The notes below the pieces were generated by a model that was not told the DNA's origin, ran no database searches, and saw only the letters and a program-made list of their open reading frames with translations. A program made the translations under genes and the position numbers. A DNA stretch of 64,000 nucleotides from Paulownia fortunei (taxonomy: Eukaryota; Streptophyta; Magnoliopsida; Lamiales; Paulowniaceae). Position 1 is the first letter of the stretch, and every line of letters begins with the position of its first letter. Location of the stretch: assembly GCA_019321725.1 (NCBI GenBank), contig CM033121.1, positions 3,844,001-3,908,000 on the forward strand. Reading direction: 5' to 3'. Below, piece by piece: positions 37,235 to 47,363 of the stretch.

Positions 37235-38189
37235 TGCCAATTGCCCAAGAGCTAACATTTTGAGTTTGATGAGTGTGCCTATGGAGTAAGCTATGCCTTG
37301 TGAAGTGTATAAGAAAACCAAAAGAAAATTCATTTTTGATACATCAACAAGGTGTGCTATCTTGAACTGATATCCAGCATTCTTTCTACTCAGAATCTTG
37401 TCGCCGGCAGATAAGTTTGTTTAAGCAAAGCCATTTGGACAAGCTTACTGGGTTGTAATTGTGTCGTTTTCGTCATTAAATAATTTAAAATTTTGGACTT
37501 TGATCGCAGTTAATGGAGCTAAAACACCACTACCCGCATCCGTGTCACTAAGAACTATCTCAGCACAGGAGCCAGCAGGGAAACAAAAGGAGTTGATTCC
37601 TGATGTGTTTTATCAGACAAATCCCTTAGATTCCACCGGCTTTGGTCTTGGAAATACGTTAATTGGAGATCACAGTGAAGCTCTTTATGCTTCAAGAAAC
37701 TCGGGAATGATATGCTAACTTGTACCTTCTGACTAGCTATCTTCTTAAGAACCAGCGAGTCAACTAATGAATTTTCCTCCCAAATTGTTCTGCTTTGTCT
37801 AATTGGAAGTTGTGTTTCCTTGTTGGATATTAATCTGAAACTGGAAATGGTCATGTGTTTCCATCAAGGACAGTCAAACTGATTATCATCAAAAGCATTT
37901 CAAGTAAACCCATCTCGCATTACACGGTGAAACTGGTTGTCATTCAAAACATTTCAAGCAAAGAGTCACATAGCATGTCTTTTGAGACCGTAGCAAAACT
38001 TGAAAGCGGATATTGTTTGGCCTAAGAGTCTCATTATTTGAATCAAATTCACAAGAAAAGAAAACCAAATAAAGAAAGAAAGACATAGGGACAATCTTTC
38101 CCCAAACAACATTGATCAAAGTACATTTAGACCCGAACAATGACGACAAGTAATCTGGCCTTGCAATCATCCATTGATAACAGGCATTT
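37235..38189. other. Inter-GSTU spacer B-C
   Basis: No gene. It carries a former GSTU 5' flank: 37555-37690 matches 39338-39465 (ACAGGAGCCAGCAGGGAAAC, TTTGGTCTTGG, GATCACAGTGAAGCTCTTTA). A phrase near 37385 (CTCAGAATCTTGTCGCCGGC) recurs near 42680. So promoter-side DNA was duplicated with the genes. Confidence 0.6.
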
Positions 38190-39080
38190 TCAATCAGAAG
38201 CAGCTGTTGACATGGCCTGGAACTTCTTGAAAACTTCTAAAAGTGTCTGAGTCTCCAGCATAACATCCTTAACACAACTATCGGAATAAAGCCTCTCAGC
38301 CCATTCCACCAGACGAGGAGTCTTGGTTTCATCAAGAAATTTAGCTCCAACCAATGTCTCTGTCACCCTAATCCATCCCACATGACACCCTAGGGCTATA
38401 TCAAGGTAACCAACATTATCTCCACCAAAGAAAGCTTTGCCTTTACTACAATTGATGAAAGCCTCCTCCAACAAGAGCAATCCTTCAAATATTTTATCCA
38501 AAACTGCTTTTTTTGCCTCCTCCCCTTGGGCCTCCCTTAGCTGCCGGAATGATGGAAACAACTGAAACCATTTCAAGTATGTTAGCAGACTAAAAGTTTT
38601 AGTCCCATAACATGGAATAGAAAAAGTAAATAAAACAGAACTTCATTTGCTCAAAGGTATGATCTTTATATTACTGTTTTTGTTTTCTTCTTCAGATTGT
38701 GTGTGTGTGTTTTGGTAATTTGGTTCTTTGTTGGAAAGAGAAAAGTGAGAGGAAAACTGTACCTTCTCATCTATATAAGCAGCCCAAAAGCGAGCTACGG
38801 CGCGGTCATAGGGATCAGAAGGGAGGATGGAGGGGCCATTAGTCCAGGCATCATCAATATACTGAACAATGATAAGGGACTCACAGATTGGCTTGTCTGC
38901 ATGGATAAGAACAGGGATTTTCTTGTGAACAGGATTGCTTTTAATAAGAAGCTCGCTTTTTTTGTGTGGATTCGTTTCAACAAACTCATACTCGACAGAT
39001 TTTATCTTAAGAGCCATCACAACCCGGTTAACATATGGGCTTGGCCATGCTCCTAAAACCTTTACATCACTTGTTGCCAT
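38190..39080 (-). CDS. GSTU: Tau-class glutathione S-transferase, locus C (intact)
   Basis: Exon 1 is 38763-39080 (106 codons) and exon 2 is 38190-38561; the GT-AG intron is 201 bp and the total is 229 residues. Catalytic Ser14 is in WPSPYVNRVV. The glutathione site is [17 protein letters not shown] and the C-terminal domain carries NCSKGKAFFGGDNVGYLDI. The first exon 2 codon is TTG (Leu) where most copies have TGG (Trp), a change shared with the broken locus E, so C and E probably share a recent ancestor. TATA-like TTTATATAG lies 77 bp upstream. No disabling change seen. Confidence 0.93.
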
Positions 39081-39156
39081 AGCTGAAGCTCAATGGATAT
39101 ACTCCACCTTCAAATGTGATGAGTATGATTACAGAGACTAAGTTTGATCTTATGAA

Positions 39157-39166
39157 CTATATAAAC
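39157..39166 (-). promoter_or_regulatory. TATA-like element of GSTU-C
   Basis: TTTATATAG on the minus strand, about 77 bp upstream of the ATG at 39080. It sits in a block (AAGTTTGATCTTATGAACTA on the plus strand) that aligns with the GSTU-A and GSTU-D upstream regions. Confidence 0.45.
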
Positions 39167-40443
39167 ATAGGGAAAGCTAGTTCACTTTGGATTTATCAAG
39201 GAGTTGCATCTTTTACTAATTCTAATAGCATATTGGTGAAGGGGAGGAGTTACCTATACTTCGAGATTGAAAGTTTCCTGTCACAAAGACTAAAAAAAAA
39301 AAATTATATTTTTACTGCTGCAATTAAGCATAATCCCAAGCACAGGAGCCGGCAGGGAAACAAAGTAGCCGGCGTCTGATGGGTACAATGAAACAAAGCC
39401 ATTTGATTCCTCCAGCTTTTGTCTTGGAATTAAGGTAACTGAAGATCAAAACTAAGCTCTTTAATACAACAAAGTCTTAAGTGCAAATAGTTATGCTTTG
39501 ACAGAATTCAAGTTGTATTATTCCCTGTTAGATATTGATATGAAATAGTAAGTTGTCAAGTATTTTCATTCAAGGTTACAAAAATTGGTTATTGTTTGGA
39601 AGCATTTCAAGTATATTCCATCTCCATGAGAATAACACAGCAACCTTAGCTATGGAAATGGTCATCTGGCTCTGGAAGATTGTGACAGATTAACCTACTA
39701 CCCGCCTTATTGATACCATTGCACTAGACGACAAACATAATCCTGAATCTGCACTAAAAGCATTTGGATACTTGTTGGGTTAAAGACTTTTTTTTTTTGT
39801 TGCTAAATGTTGGCCTGGATGGGTGTTAAGCGCCTAGTACAAAAAATATTTAGGTAACTTGCATAAAATTTTAATTATTCCATGATGTACGGTATCTCAC
39901 CAATTAACTGATTGTGTCCGAACCCTGATCATAATATAGTTTTATATTTTATTGGCTACACTAGAATAGTTTTCAGCCAGTTTGATTTGATAACTTCTCC
40001 AAATCTGAAGTGAAAAGCTTATGTTCAATATTTGTACTTGGTTCAGATTTGACCCCTATGGACAAAAAACATTAGGATTTAGGGATGTATAATAATTAAG
40101 TGGAGGAGGGCTATTGAGTTAATTGTAGGGTTGTACATAAAATGGTGGGTAAAGTTGCACTTGCTGTCCTGTAAGTCGGATTAGTTTTAACCTTGGACTT
40201 TTGTGTATTAAATTAGTAATTTGATCCATTTTTTTTTTTTTTTGACTCAAAAGCAATTTAGGTTCTTTTAATTGGAAATATTCAAATTTTGACCAAAAAA
40301 ATTCAAAATTTAGTCAAAAAGTTCAAGATTTGGGTGAAATTTTGTAAAAATCCGAGGGAAATTTGGAGGGGTGATGACATGGCATGCCTTATTTGTATTT
40401 TATTTAATTTTAATTTTCTTCCACGAAATATCTTCATCCCTAT

Positions 40444-40852
40444 TAGGGATGATAATGGATCCGAGTTGGATCCAGATTTGTATTCGTCCCTCTTTGGGCA
40501 GATTTATGAAATTATAAATGAATTCGAAATGAGTTTTGATTTTTTATTTTCAATTCTATTCCGCCCCGAACTCACCCCATTTAATTTATTTATTTATTAT
40601 TTTAATATATATATGTGTGTGTGTGTGTGTTTATGTAATATTATATTTACAAAATATATATTTTTTAAAAAATTAGTGATGTTCTTTTAAAAAAAAAAAT
40701 TAAAATTATAAAACAGATCTAATAGATTTAGCGAATTTAATCTGGACCCAACGAATCTAAAACGGAACGAGTTTCGAATACTCAAAAAATTTACGGAATA
40801 AATTTCAAATTTTTGACAAATTTATTTTAAACTCACCATATTGTCATCCTTA
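40444..40852. mobile_element. hAT-like MITE candidate
   Basis: The left end is TTAGGGATGATAATGGATCC. The inverted right end is TTAAGGATGACAATATGGTG. These match the common plant hAT MITE theme AGGGATGGCAATGG. About 410 bp and AT-rich, with GGATCCG/CGGATC-type words near both ends. The target duplication is not clear. Confidence 0.5.
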
Positions 40853-41542
40853 ATTACTCCATCCATGCCCAGTCCCCACCCCACTCAGGGGCCTTTTTTT
40901 AGTCTTTTTTTTCCTTGTTTTTGTCTTTTGCCTTTTTATTTGCAAGCCTAAAATGACAGGAAAAAAAAAGAGAGAATTGATTTCAATGGAAAGGCAACAG
41001 GGTCCTTTTTTTTGGCGCGTAGTACGTGAGCTTTTTCGTCAAAATTAAAGTCCCAATTCACGACGGAAATTATATAGAAAAAAAGGACAGTTTATTGTTA
41101 TGAATGTTATTATAGGGATGAAAAATATTTATAAAGTATAAGAACAAAAAATATAATTTTTTTCTTGAAAATAATATTTTAATGTACCAGTAATAATTTG
41201 TGGACCCTAATATCATGCGTATTGAAATAATTGTTACCAAGAACTTCTTTAATGATAACTCTAATGTTTCGAAACAACTTTTAGTGAAAAAAAAGTGGGA
41301 AATTGGTCAAGATAAAATTAGTTCTAAGAAGAAAACAAATACACTTAATGCATACAGGCAGCAAAAAATCAGACAATTGCGCATGCATAGAATTACTGCA
41401 TGGAAATTATTGCAAAAGTTCTTCAATCTTATATTATTTGGCGTAGGAGGCTCGTATCAACAGAATCCAGGACAAAGGACAACACAAAATCTGAAAACCA
41501 GATAACCAGCAATCGCAAATTACAGCCATTTTTCACTGAAAA

Positions 41543-42385
41543 TTAAGCACCTTTGACAAAAGCTTGGATCTTCTTATAAAGTTCCAGGAGCCTCTGAGTC
41601 TCTGGCAAAACATCCTTAACAGCATCATCAGAACAAAACCTCTCAGCCCATTTCGCCAATCCGGGAGTCTTGGTTTGATCCAGCAGTTCTACTTCAACAA
41701 CTATCTCTGTCACCCTCAGCCATCCCAAGCAGGATCCAAGAACAATGTCAATATAACCAATGCTATCTCCTCCAAAGTAAGCCTTCCCTTTGCTACAACT
41801 GACAAAGGCCTCTTCCAGCAACACCAGCCCTTCACACACTTTCTGTATAACTGTTGTTCTTTCCTCTTTATCTTCTGCCTCTCTAAGCACCTTGACTAAT
41901 GGATACCACTGGAATCATTTTGAGTATGTTAAAAACCATTTAACTGTGAGAGAGAGTTAAAATAAAAGATAGGCATGAACCTAGTGACATTTTCACTTGA
42001 AGATTTGTTTATTTTTACATTGTTTTTCTTGAGAGTTAAGGAATAAATCAGGGAAAAAGAAATGTACCTTGTCATCAATATAGGCTGCCCAAAAACAGGC
42101 TAAGGCACGATCATAGGCATCAGAAGGGAGGATGGAGGGACCGGTAGCCCAGGCATCATCAATGTACTGCACAATGATAAGGGACTCACAAACCGGCTTG
42201 TCTCCATGGACAAGAACTGGGATTTTCTTGTGAACAGGATTATATTTGAGGAGCATCTCACTTCTCCTGTAAGGAATATCTTCGATGAACTCATATGGAA
42301 TGGACTTGATCTTTAAAGCAAGCTGAGCCCGATTAACGTATGGGCATGCCCACATTCCTAAAAGCTTTAGATCACTTGCTTCCAT
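41543..42385 (-). CDS. GSTU: Tau-class GST, locus D, with Cys in place of the catalytic Ser
   Basis: Exon 1 is 42068-42385 (106 codons) and exon 2 is 41543-41908; the intron is 159 bp and the total is 227 residues. The fold residues are normal: KKIPVLVHGDKPVCESL in the glutathione site and CSKGKAYFGGDSIGYIDI in the C-terminal domain. The active-site motif is WACPYVNRA, so residue 14 is Cys (TGC codon) where loci A, B, C, E, F and J have Ser. Cys at this position characterises lambda, omega and DHAR GSTs, which perform thiol transfer rather than conjugation; whether this protein does so is inference. Start chosen at MEASDLKLLG (an in-frame ATG at 42469 gives an unlikely 28-residue extension). 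Confidence 0.92.
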
Positions 42386-42484
42386 AACCAATTCTCTAGA
42401 GCTGTTGCTAGGAATTTGATTGTGAGTGCACGAAATACAAGAAGCTCTTTGAGTGATGTAAGTTTCCAAGCTAGGTCTTGGACA

Positions 42485-42492
42485 TTATATAA
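42485..42492 (-). promoter_or_regulatory. TATA box of GSTU-D
   Basis: TTATATAA, 100 bp upstream of the ATG at 42385, followed on the minus strand by the AAGACCTAGCTTGG phrase shared in part with the GSTU-A upstream region. Confidence 0.45.
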
Positions 42493-43828
42493 CATGGCTG
42501 GACCAAGTGATTCTGGTACTTACCGAAAGAGGCTGTCTGTTAGTGCAATGGACAAAAAGGGAGAAGAAGAATACATGTGGAAACAGAGGATTTGGTCATC
42601 ATAAAATTCCAGTATGACTCAACTACTGAAAATGCAGCACAAATGAGCACTTCTATGATACCGTCAAATCCTGTATTGTTTCTGCTCAGAATCTTGTCTT
42701 CGGCAGAACTTTGTTTAAGCCAAACCAATTGATTCTACCAGCTTCGGCTTGGAAATAAGTTTACTGCAAATTATCTAATTCTGTGTCCTAAACAATCTAA
42801 TTCAGTAGCATATTTCAAAGTGTGGCAATCCTCATTGGATTTGACAGAAGTTTATATAGATGTTGCATTAAAAGAATGCATAGTTCTAACAGAGTCCAAA
42901 GATTATTATATTGACATATTCTGCAAAGAAATTATAGGATGCTGATAAGGGCGATATAGGAATATTAATAATAATTGTATTATAACGGGGATTGTTAGTT
43001 GTGTAACAACAATTGCTCTCATGGTGGGACCATAATCGAAACGTGACACTTGAACTAGTTTAAAATTTTGGCATGCATAAGTTGCCAAAACTTATAGTTT
43101 TTGGCACATTGGCGGAAGTTTGGTCCTACAGGTGTGAGGACATAGTCCACAAAATTAGCTACTGGAAAGCTTATTTAGTTTAGACAGAAAACTGATACTT
43201 CCCAGAAAATAGCCTCATCTCAATCACCTATAGAGTATGCCCTAAGCCTTAAAGGTATCAATGTGATAATGAATCGGCGAAGATTGACCCACCCTCTTAT
43301 ATTAACAACACAAGACAAGAACAAAAGTTTGGTAATGTCAAACAACAACTAAACAATATTCTCATAAAACTATCTTCTGAAAAATCAAAGTATCAGGTCC
43401 CTGATATTTTTTCATTTTCTTTTCTTGTGAAATGAGTTGAATAGTATTTATCATTGTTCTCAAATGATAATGGTGTCTTCTCTGAAATATTAATTTTCAT
43501 TCTTCCCAAAATGACGGTGCACAGACAATATTAACTGTTACTTCACCATTCCGGCAACAGTTTGTTGCTCAACAGCAAAAGAAAAAAAAAAAAAAGCTCC
43601 ATTTATCAAATTTTCGGTGAAGAATGGAACTAGTCCTTCACTTTTCGATTACAAGACTTGTGGCTGATATTATTGCCTAATAGCCACTTGATTTCAGAAA
43701 ATTTTACAGGACTGGTAAAAACAACAAAAAACAAAGAGAGAGAATCTTTAACCGAGAATGCTGCTCAAAGTATAATTCTTCCAACACTTGACTAGTAGTA
43801 TCTTGCAGAAGCTCAAGTATGATGATCT
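42493..43828. other. Inter-GSTU spacer D-E
   Basis: No gene seen. It includes the duplicated 5'-flank phrases near 42675-42760 (CTCAGAATCTTGTCTTCGGC, TTCGGCTTGGAAATAAG) and then unique AT-rich DNA with the 3' flank of locus E. Confidence 0.5.
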
Positions 43829-44720
43829 TCATTCAGAGGAAGCCTTTGCCTGGGCTAGTGACACTTTAAGATCTAAGAGCTTTTCAGTGCTCGGCAAAAC
43901 ATCTTTAACAGCGCTGTCTGAACTTAACCTCTCAGCCCAAGCAGCCAAGCCAGGTGTCAAGGTTTCATCAAAGTACTTTATGTGCATGAGTATCTCTATT
44001 GCTCTCATCCATCCCACGTAGCACCCCAAAACAATGTCAAGGTAACCAACATTTTCTCCACCAAAGAATCCTCAATTTTTCTGACATTTTATCTATGATT
44101 GCTATTCTTGCATCCTTACCCTTTGCCTCTTTAAGCTCCTTGAACAACGGCAACAACTGCAACAATTTCAAGAACATTAAATTTGATTTGGTTGCAGCCA
44201 TGTCTTAAGCAATGAGGCTTCCTGTGCTTGGGAAAAGGAACAAAAAGTGAATAAAGGAACTTAATTTTATGGGATACTCCATTTAAAGATTTGTCTTAGG
44301 AGTCAACCTCAACATATAAGCAACTATGGATGCTCATTCGAAATGAAGTAATTCATTTGTTTGATGTTTTTTAAGGAATGATCAGGAAAAAAGAACTGTT
44401 ACCTTGTCATCAATATATGCTGCCCAAAAGAGCGCTGCGGAACGCTCATAGGGATCAGAAGGAAGGATAGAGGGATCATTAACCCAGGCATCATCAATAT
44501 ACTGGACAATGACAAGGGACTCGCAAATAGGCTTGTCCCCATGGATTAAAACCGGGATTTTCTTGTGAACAGGATTGGTTTTAAGAAGAAGCTCACTTTT
44601 GTCATACGGATCCGTTTCAACAAACTCATACTCAATAGACTTCAACTTAAGAGCCATTTGAACCCGAATTACATAGGGGCTTGGCCATACTCCTAAAAGC
44701 TTTACATCACTTTCTTCCAT
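43829..44720 (-). pseudogene. GSTU pseudogene, locus E, internal deletion in exon 2
   Basis: Exon 1 (44403-44720) is open and normal: 106 codons, Ser14 in [26 protein letters not shown]. Exon 2 (43829-44156) begins with Leu as in locus C. Compared with C it has lost a net 41 bases around 44075, where the helix before FFGGDNVGYLDI should be, so the frame breaks. The remaining 3' part is still open and ends normally. This implies recent loss or a truncated product of about 140 residues. Confidence 0.88.
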
Positions 44721-45798
44721 AGTCAATTCTCAGAAATAAGTAACTTTAGTACCAATTATGAGTTCAGACCATAGCAGCACTTGTGAAGTCTTAAGGCTGC
44801 TACTTCTTGTGGTTATTATCGGAGAGATGCCATCTCACTAGTTGTATAGTAGGAAATTGTGATCTTCTTGTTGTATAATATTAGAATATTTTGGCTGTAA
44901 TGCTGTGGAAGAATCAAAATGCATTTTACAGTAACAACAAAATGTCAATTATTTCTCAGGCAGGGAACCTAAGTAGTTGTCCTTTCTGGTCTGGCAGTAA
45001 TCAGCAAAGCCAATTTGTTCCACCAAGTTGTGTTCTGTGTGTTTAGACATACTACTGAAGGCGACTCAAAGATAATTAATTAGGTCTCTATGACCAGTTG
45101 TTTTAACATAACCAATCATTAACATTGTCCTTCTTCTTTGACAGAATGAAAATTGGCTCTCCCTGTTATCACTTCACCAATAATGACTACAAACGTAAAA
45201 CAAAACCTAGCATGGGAAATGGTTATCTATTTTATTTTTTGTAAGAAGGTGAGAATTCGTTCGACTGCCTCTTTCAAGATAACTCACAGGTTATATTTTT
45301 TTAGAGTTAACTGACAGAACTGTTTAAAAACTAGGGGAACATTTCTTTGTTATAGTTCGCAGCATTAACAAATAGAATGAGTAGGAATTCAATAAGCTGT
45401 GAAACTGTACTGTTTAGCAGAACAGCCTTTTATACATCTAAGTAGACTTGTCTTTTCTGAATCTTGCCTTCATATATCTTCAAAAATATAGGTGAGAATG
45501 CTCATAATGCAGAATAATGAATGTCATGTACTGGCCAAGAAGAGACTTTAGAAACTGGATAATTTTAACCTTAGGCATAACCCCTTCATGCATGTTAGTT
45601 TGGACCAATCCTATACTCAACAGAGTATACTTCATCTTATGATGAAGTGAATCAAAATATGAAGCTGTGTAGTTCCCACAAGGTTTTTATCTATGTTCAT
45701 ATCGGATTTTCAGCTGGGAGCATTCCTTTAACATACTCTTAAAGAAAGAAGTCTTACTGAATTCCTATCCTGTACTAATTATTATGAGTAAATTTTTA

Positions 45799-45840
45799 AT
45801 CACTAGCAAAATGCACGTACTTTGTGCCTGAATGCACAGT
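45799..45840 (-). mobile_element. Helitron-like 3' terminus candidate
   Basis: On the minus strand: a TGTGC/GCACA hairpin, then AAGTACGTGCATTTTG and CTAG followed by T. This resembles a Helitron 3' end (hairpin plus CTRR with insertion before T). The 5' end is not identified and the hairpin-to-end spacing is longer than usual. Confidence 0.3.
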
Positions 45841-45920
45841 TCTTGTAATGATAAATTTAATGCTAAAAATTGTAATGAAGAACTTTGTGTATAAATCACT
45901 AATTGTGTGAGAAAATCCAG

Positions 45921-46301
45921 ATGATGACATGGAACTGAAAAGTATTCTGAAATCCATTCTTCAACCCTGCTTCATCCCAAGGGTACGTCTTGTTGAAAAT
46001 AATTACAGCCATGGACAATTGCTTCCATCGCCATTGCTTATATCCAGACCATCACTTGACATATACTTAGAGCCAAAGGATATATCTACATTTTATTTTC
46101 TAATAGAATCCATCTGATTTCACAATTGTTGCAGTAGAAGAAAAGATCGTCATGGAAGGATAATAAACTAAATAATAACAACTTAAATGGCTACTAATAA
46201 GATTCTGACTACTGTTGCAGGCAATCTTTAATCCAGGCAAGGAGGCAAAACAATTGGTGGAAGAAGTTGGGACATCTTTAACACTAACCAGTAACACTTA
46301 G
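45921..46301 (+). pseudogene. Two-exon gene fragment of unknown function
   Basis: Exon 45921-45982 follows an acceptor (ATCCAG) and ends at the donor AAGG|GTACGT. Exon 46221-46301 follows TTGCAG and ends in TAG. The frames match across the 238-bp intron, giving DDMELKSILKSILQPCFIPR then AIFNPGKEAKQLVEEVGTSL and a short tail. It looks like the C-terminal end of a gene whose 5' exons are missing here. I do not recognise the family. Confidence 0.4.
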
Positions 46302-46561
46302 ACTCCTAAAATTTGACAAGATTTGAAACAGTGTGTTTACTATTAATTGGATGATTGGATGGGGAATCGTGCTGCAATATTATCAATTACAAGGATTAAG
46401 TAAGTTCCACACAGGTATAGTTTTGCATAAGGTCTCATGTTAAAAAAGTCCTTACATAACATAAAACCAACAGAAAGACAGACAGAAAATCATTCACAAA
46501 GAAGGGTTTTCAAAATATAGACTACTTGACTTCTGATAATCTATCACCACAGGCATTTTTT

Positions 46562-47363
46562 TCATCTACCCACAGCTAAGAACTTCTTGTAAAGATCCAC
46601 AAGGGTCTGGGTCTCAGGCACAACTTTTCTAACAGCATCATAAGAAGAAAACCTTTCTGCCCATTTCACCAATCCTGGAATCTTGGTTACATCAAGCAGT
46701 TTCACTTCAGCCACTATCTCTGTCGCCCTCATCCATCCCAAGTAGCAGCCTAGAACAATATCTATATAACCAATGTTATCTCCATTGAAGAAATCTTTTC
46801 CCTTGCTACAACTAATGCAAGCCTCCTCTAACATGTTAAGACCTTCAGAAATTTTGTGTATAACTTCTTCCTTTTCACCTTCTCCTCTTGCCTGTCTAAG
46901 CTCCTTGAATAATGGAAACCACTGGAACAAAATATATCAATCCTTTATCCATGAAATGGCAAAAAAAAAAACACACACACACACACACAGATAGATAGAG
47001 ATACTTTTCTTGATTGTAATAGAATGACACGAGAAAGAACTGCACCTTATCATTGATAAAGGATGCCCAAAATTGGGCTACGGCACGATCATGGGGATGA
47101 GAGGGCAAGATGGAGGGACCATTAGCCCAGGCATCATTAATGTATTGAACAATGACCAGGGACTCGCAGATAGGCTTGTCATAATGGATTAAAACTGGGA
47201 TTTTCTTGTGAACAGGATTGCTTGTAAGAAGAAGCTCACTTTTGTCATAAGGATTCTCTTCAATGAACTCATACTCAATAGACTTTAACTGGAGTGCCAG
47301 TTGAACTCGATTTACGTATGGACTTGCCCATGCTCCTAACAGCTTCACATTACTTGCAGCCAT
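46562..47363 (-). CDS. GSTU: Tau-class glutathione S-transferase, locus F (intact)
   Basis: Exon 1 is 47046-47363 (106 codons) and exon 2 is 46562-46921; the 124-bp intron contains an A run plus (AC)n at 46961-46989. Total 225 residues, the shortest intact copy. Ser14 is in WASPYVNRVQ. The glutathione site is [17 protein letters not shown]. Departures from the array consensus are INDAW for IDDAW, SHPHDRA for SDPYDRA, FINDK for YIDDK and FFNGDN for FFGGDN. Those are substitutions, not breaks, so I call it functional with slightly relaxed constraint. Confidence 0.9.

Larger units (their letters stand above)
39081..41542. other. Inter-GSTU spacer C-D
   Basis: Proximal part is the GSTU-C promoter, with the duplicated 5'-flank block at 39338-39465. 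The rest is AT-rich and includes a hAT-like MITE candidate at 40444-40852 and T tracts. A 101-codon frame at 41200-41505 has biased composition and no motif, so it is not called. Confidence 0.55.
44721..46561. other. Inter-GSTU spacer E-F
   Basis: Contains GSTU-E promoter-side DNA (CAAAGCCAATTTGTTCCACC near 45010 echoes the flanks of C and D), a Helitron-like terminus near 45800 and the two-exon fragment at 45921-46301. Otherwise no gene. Confidence 0.5.

Noticed and set aside
41200..41505. 101-codon plus-strand frame
   Set aside because: Lys/Asn-rich, no domain, and it lies in AT-rich DNA beside GSTU-D's 3' flank.
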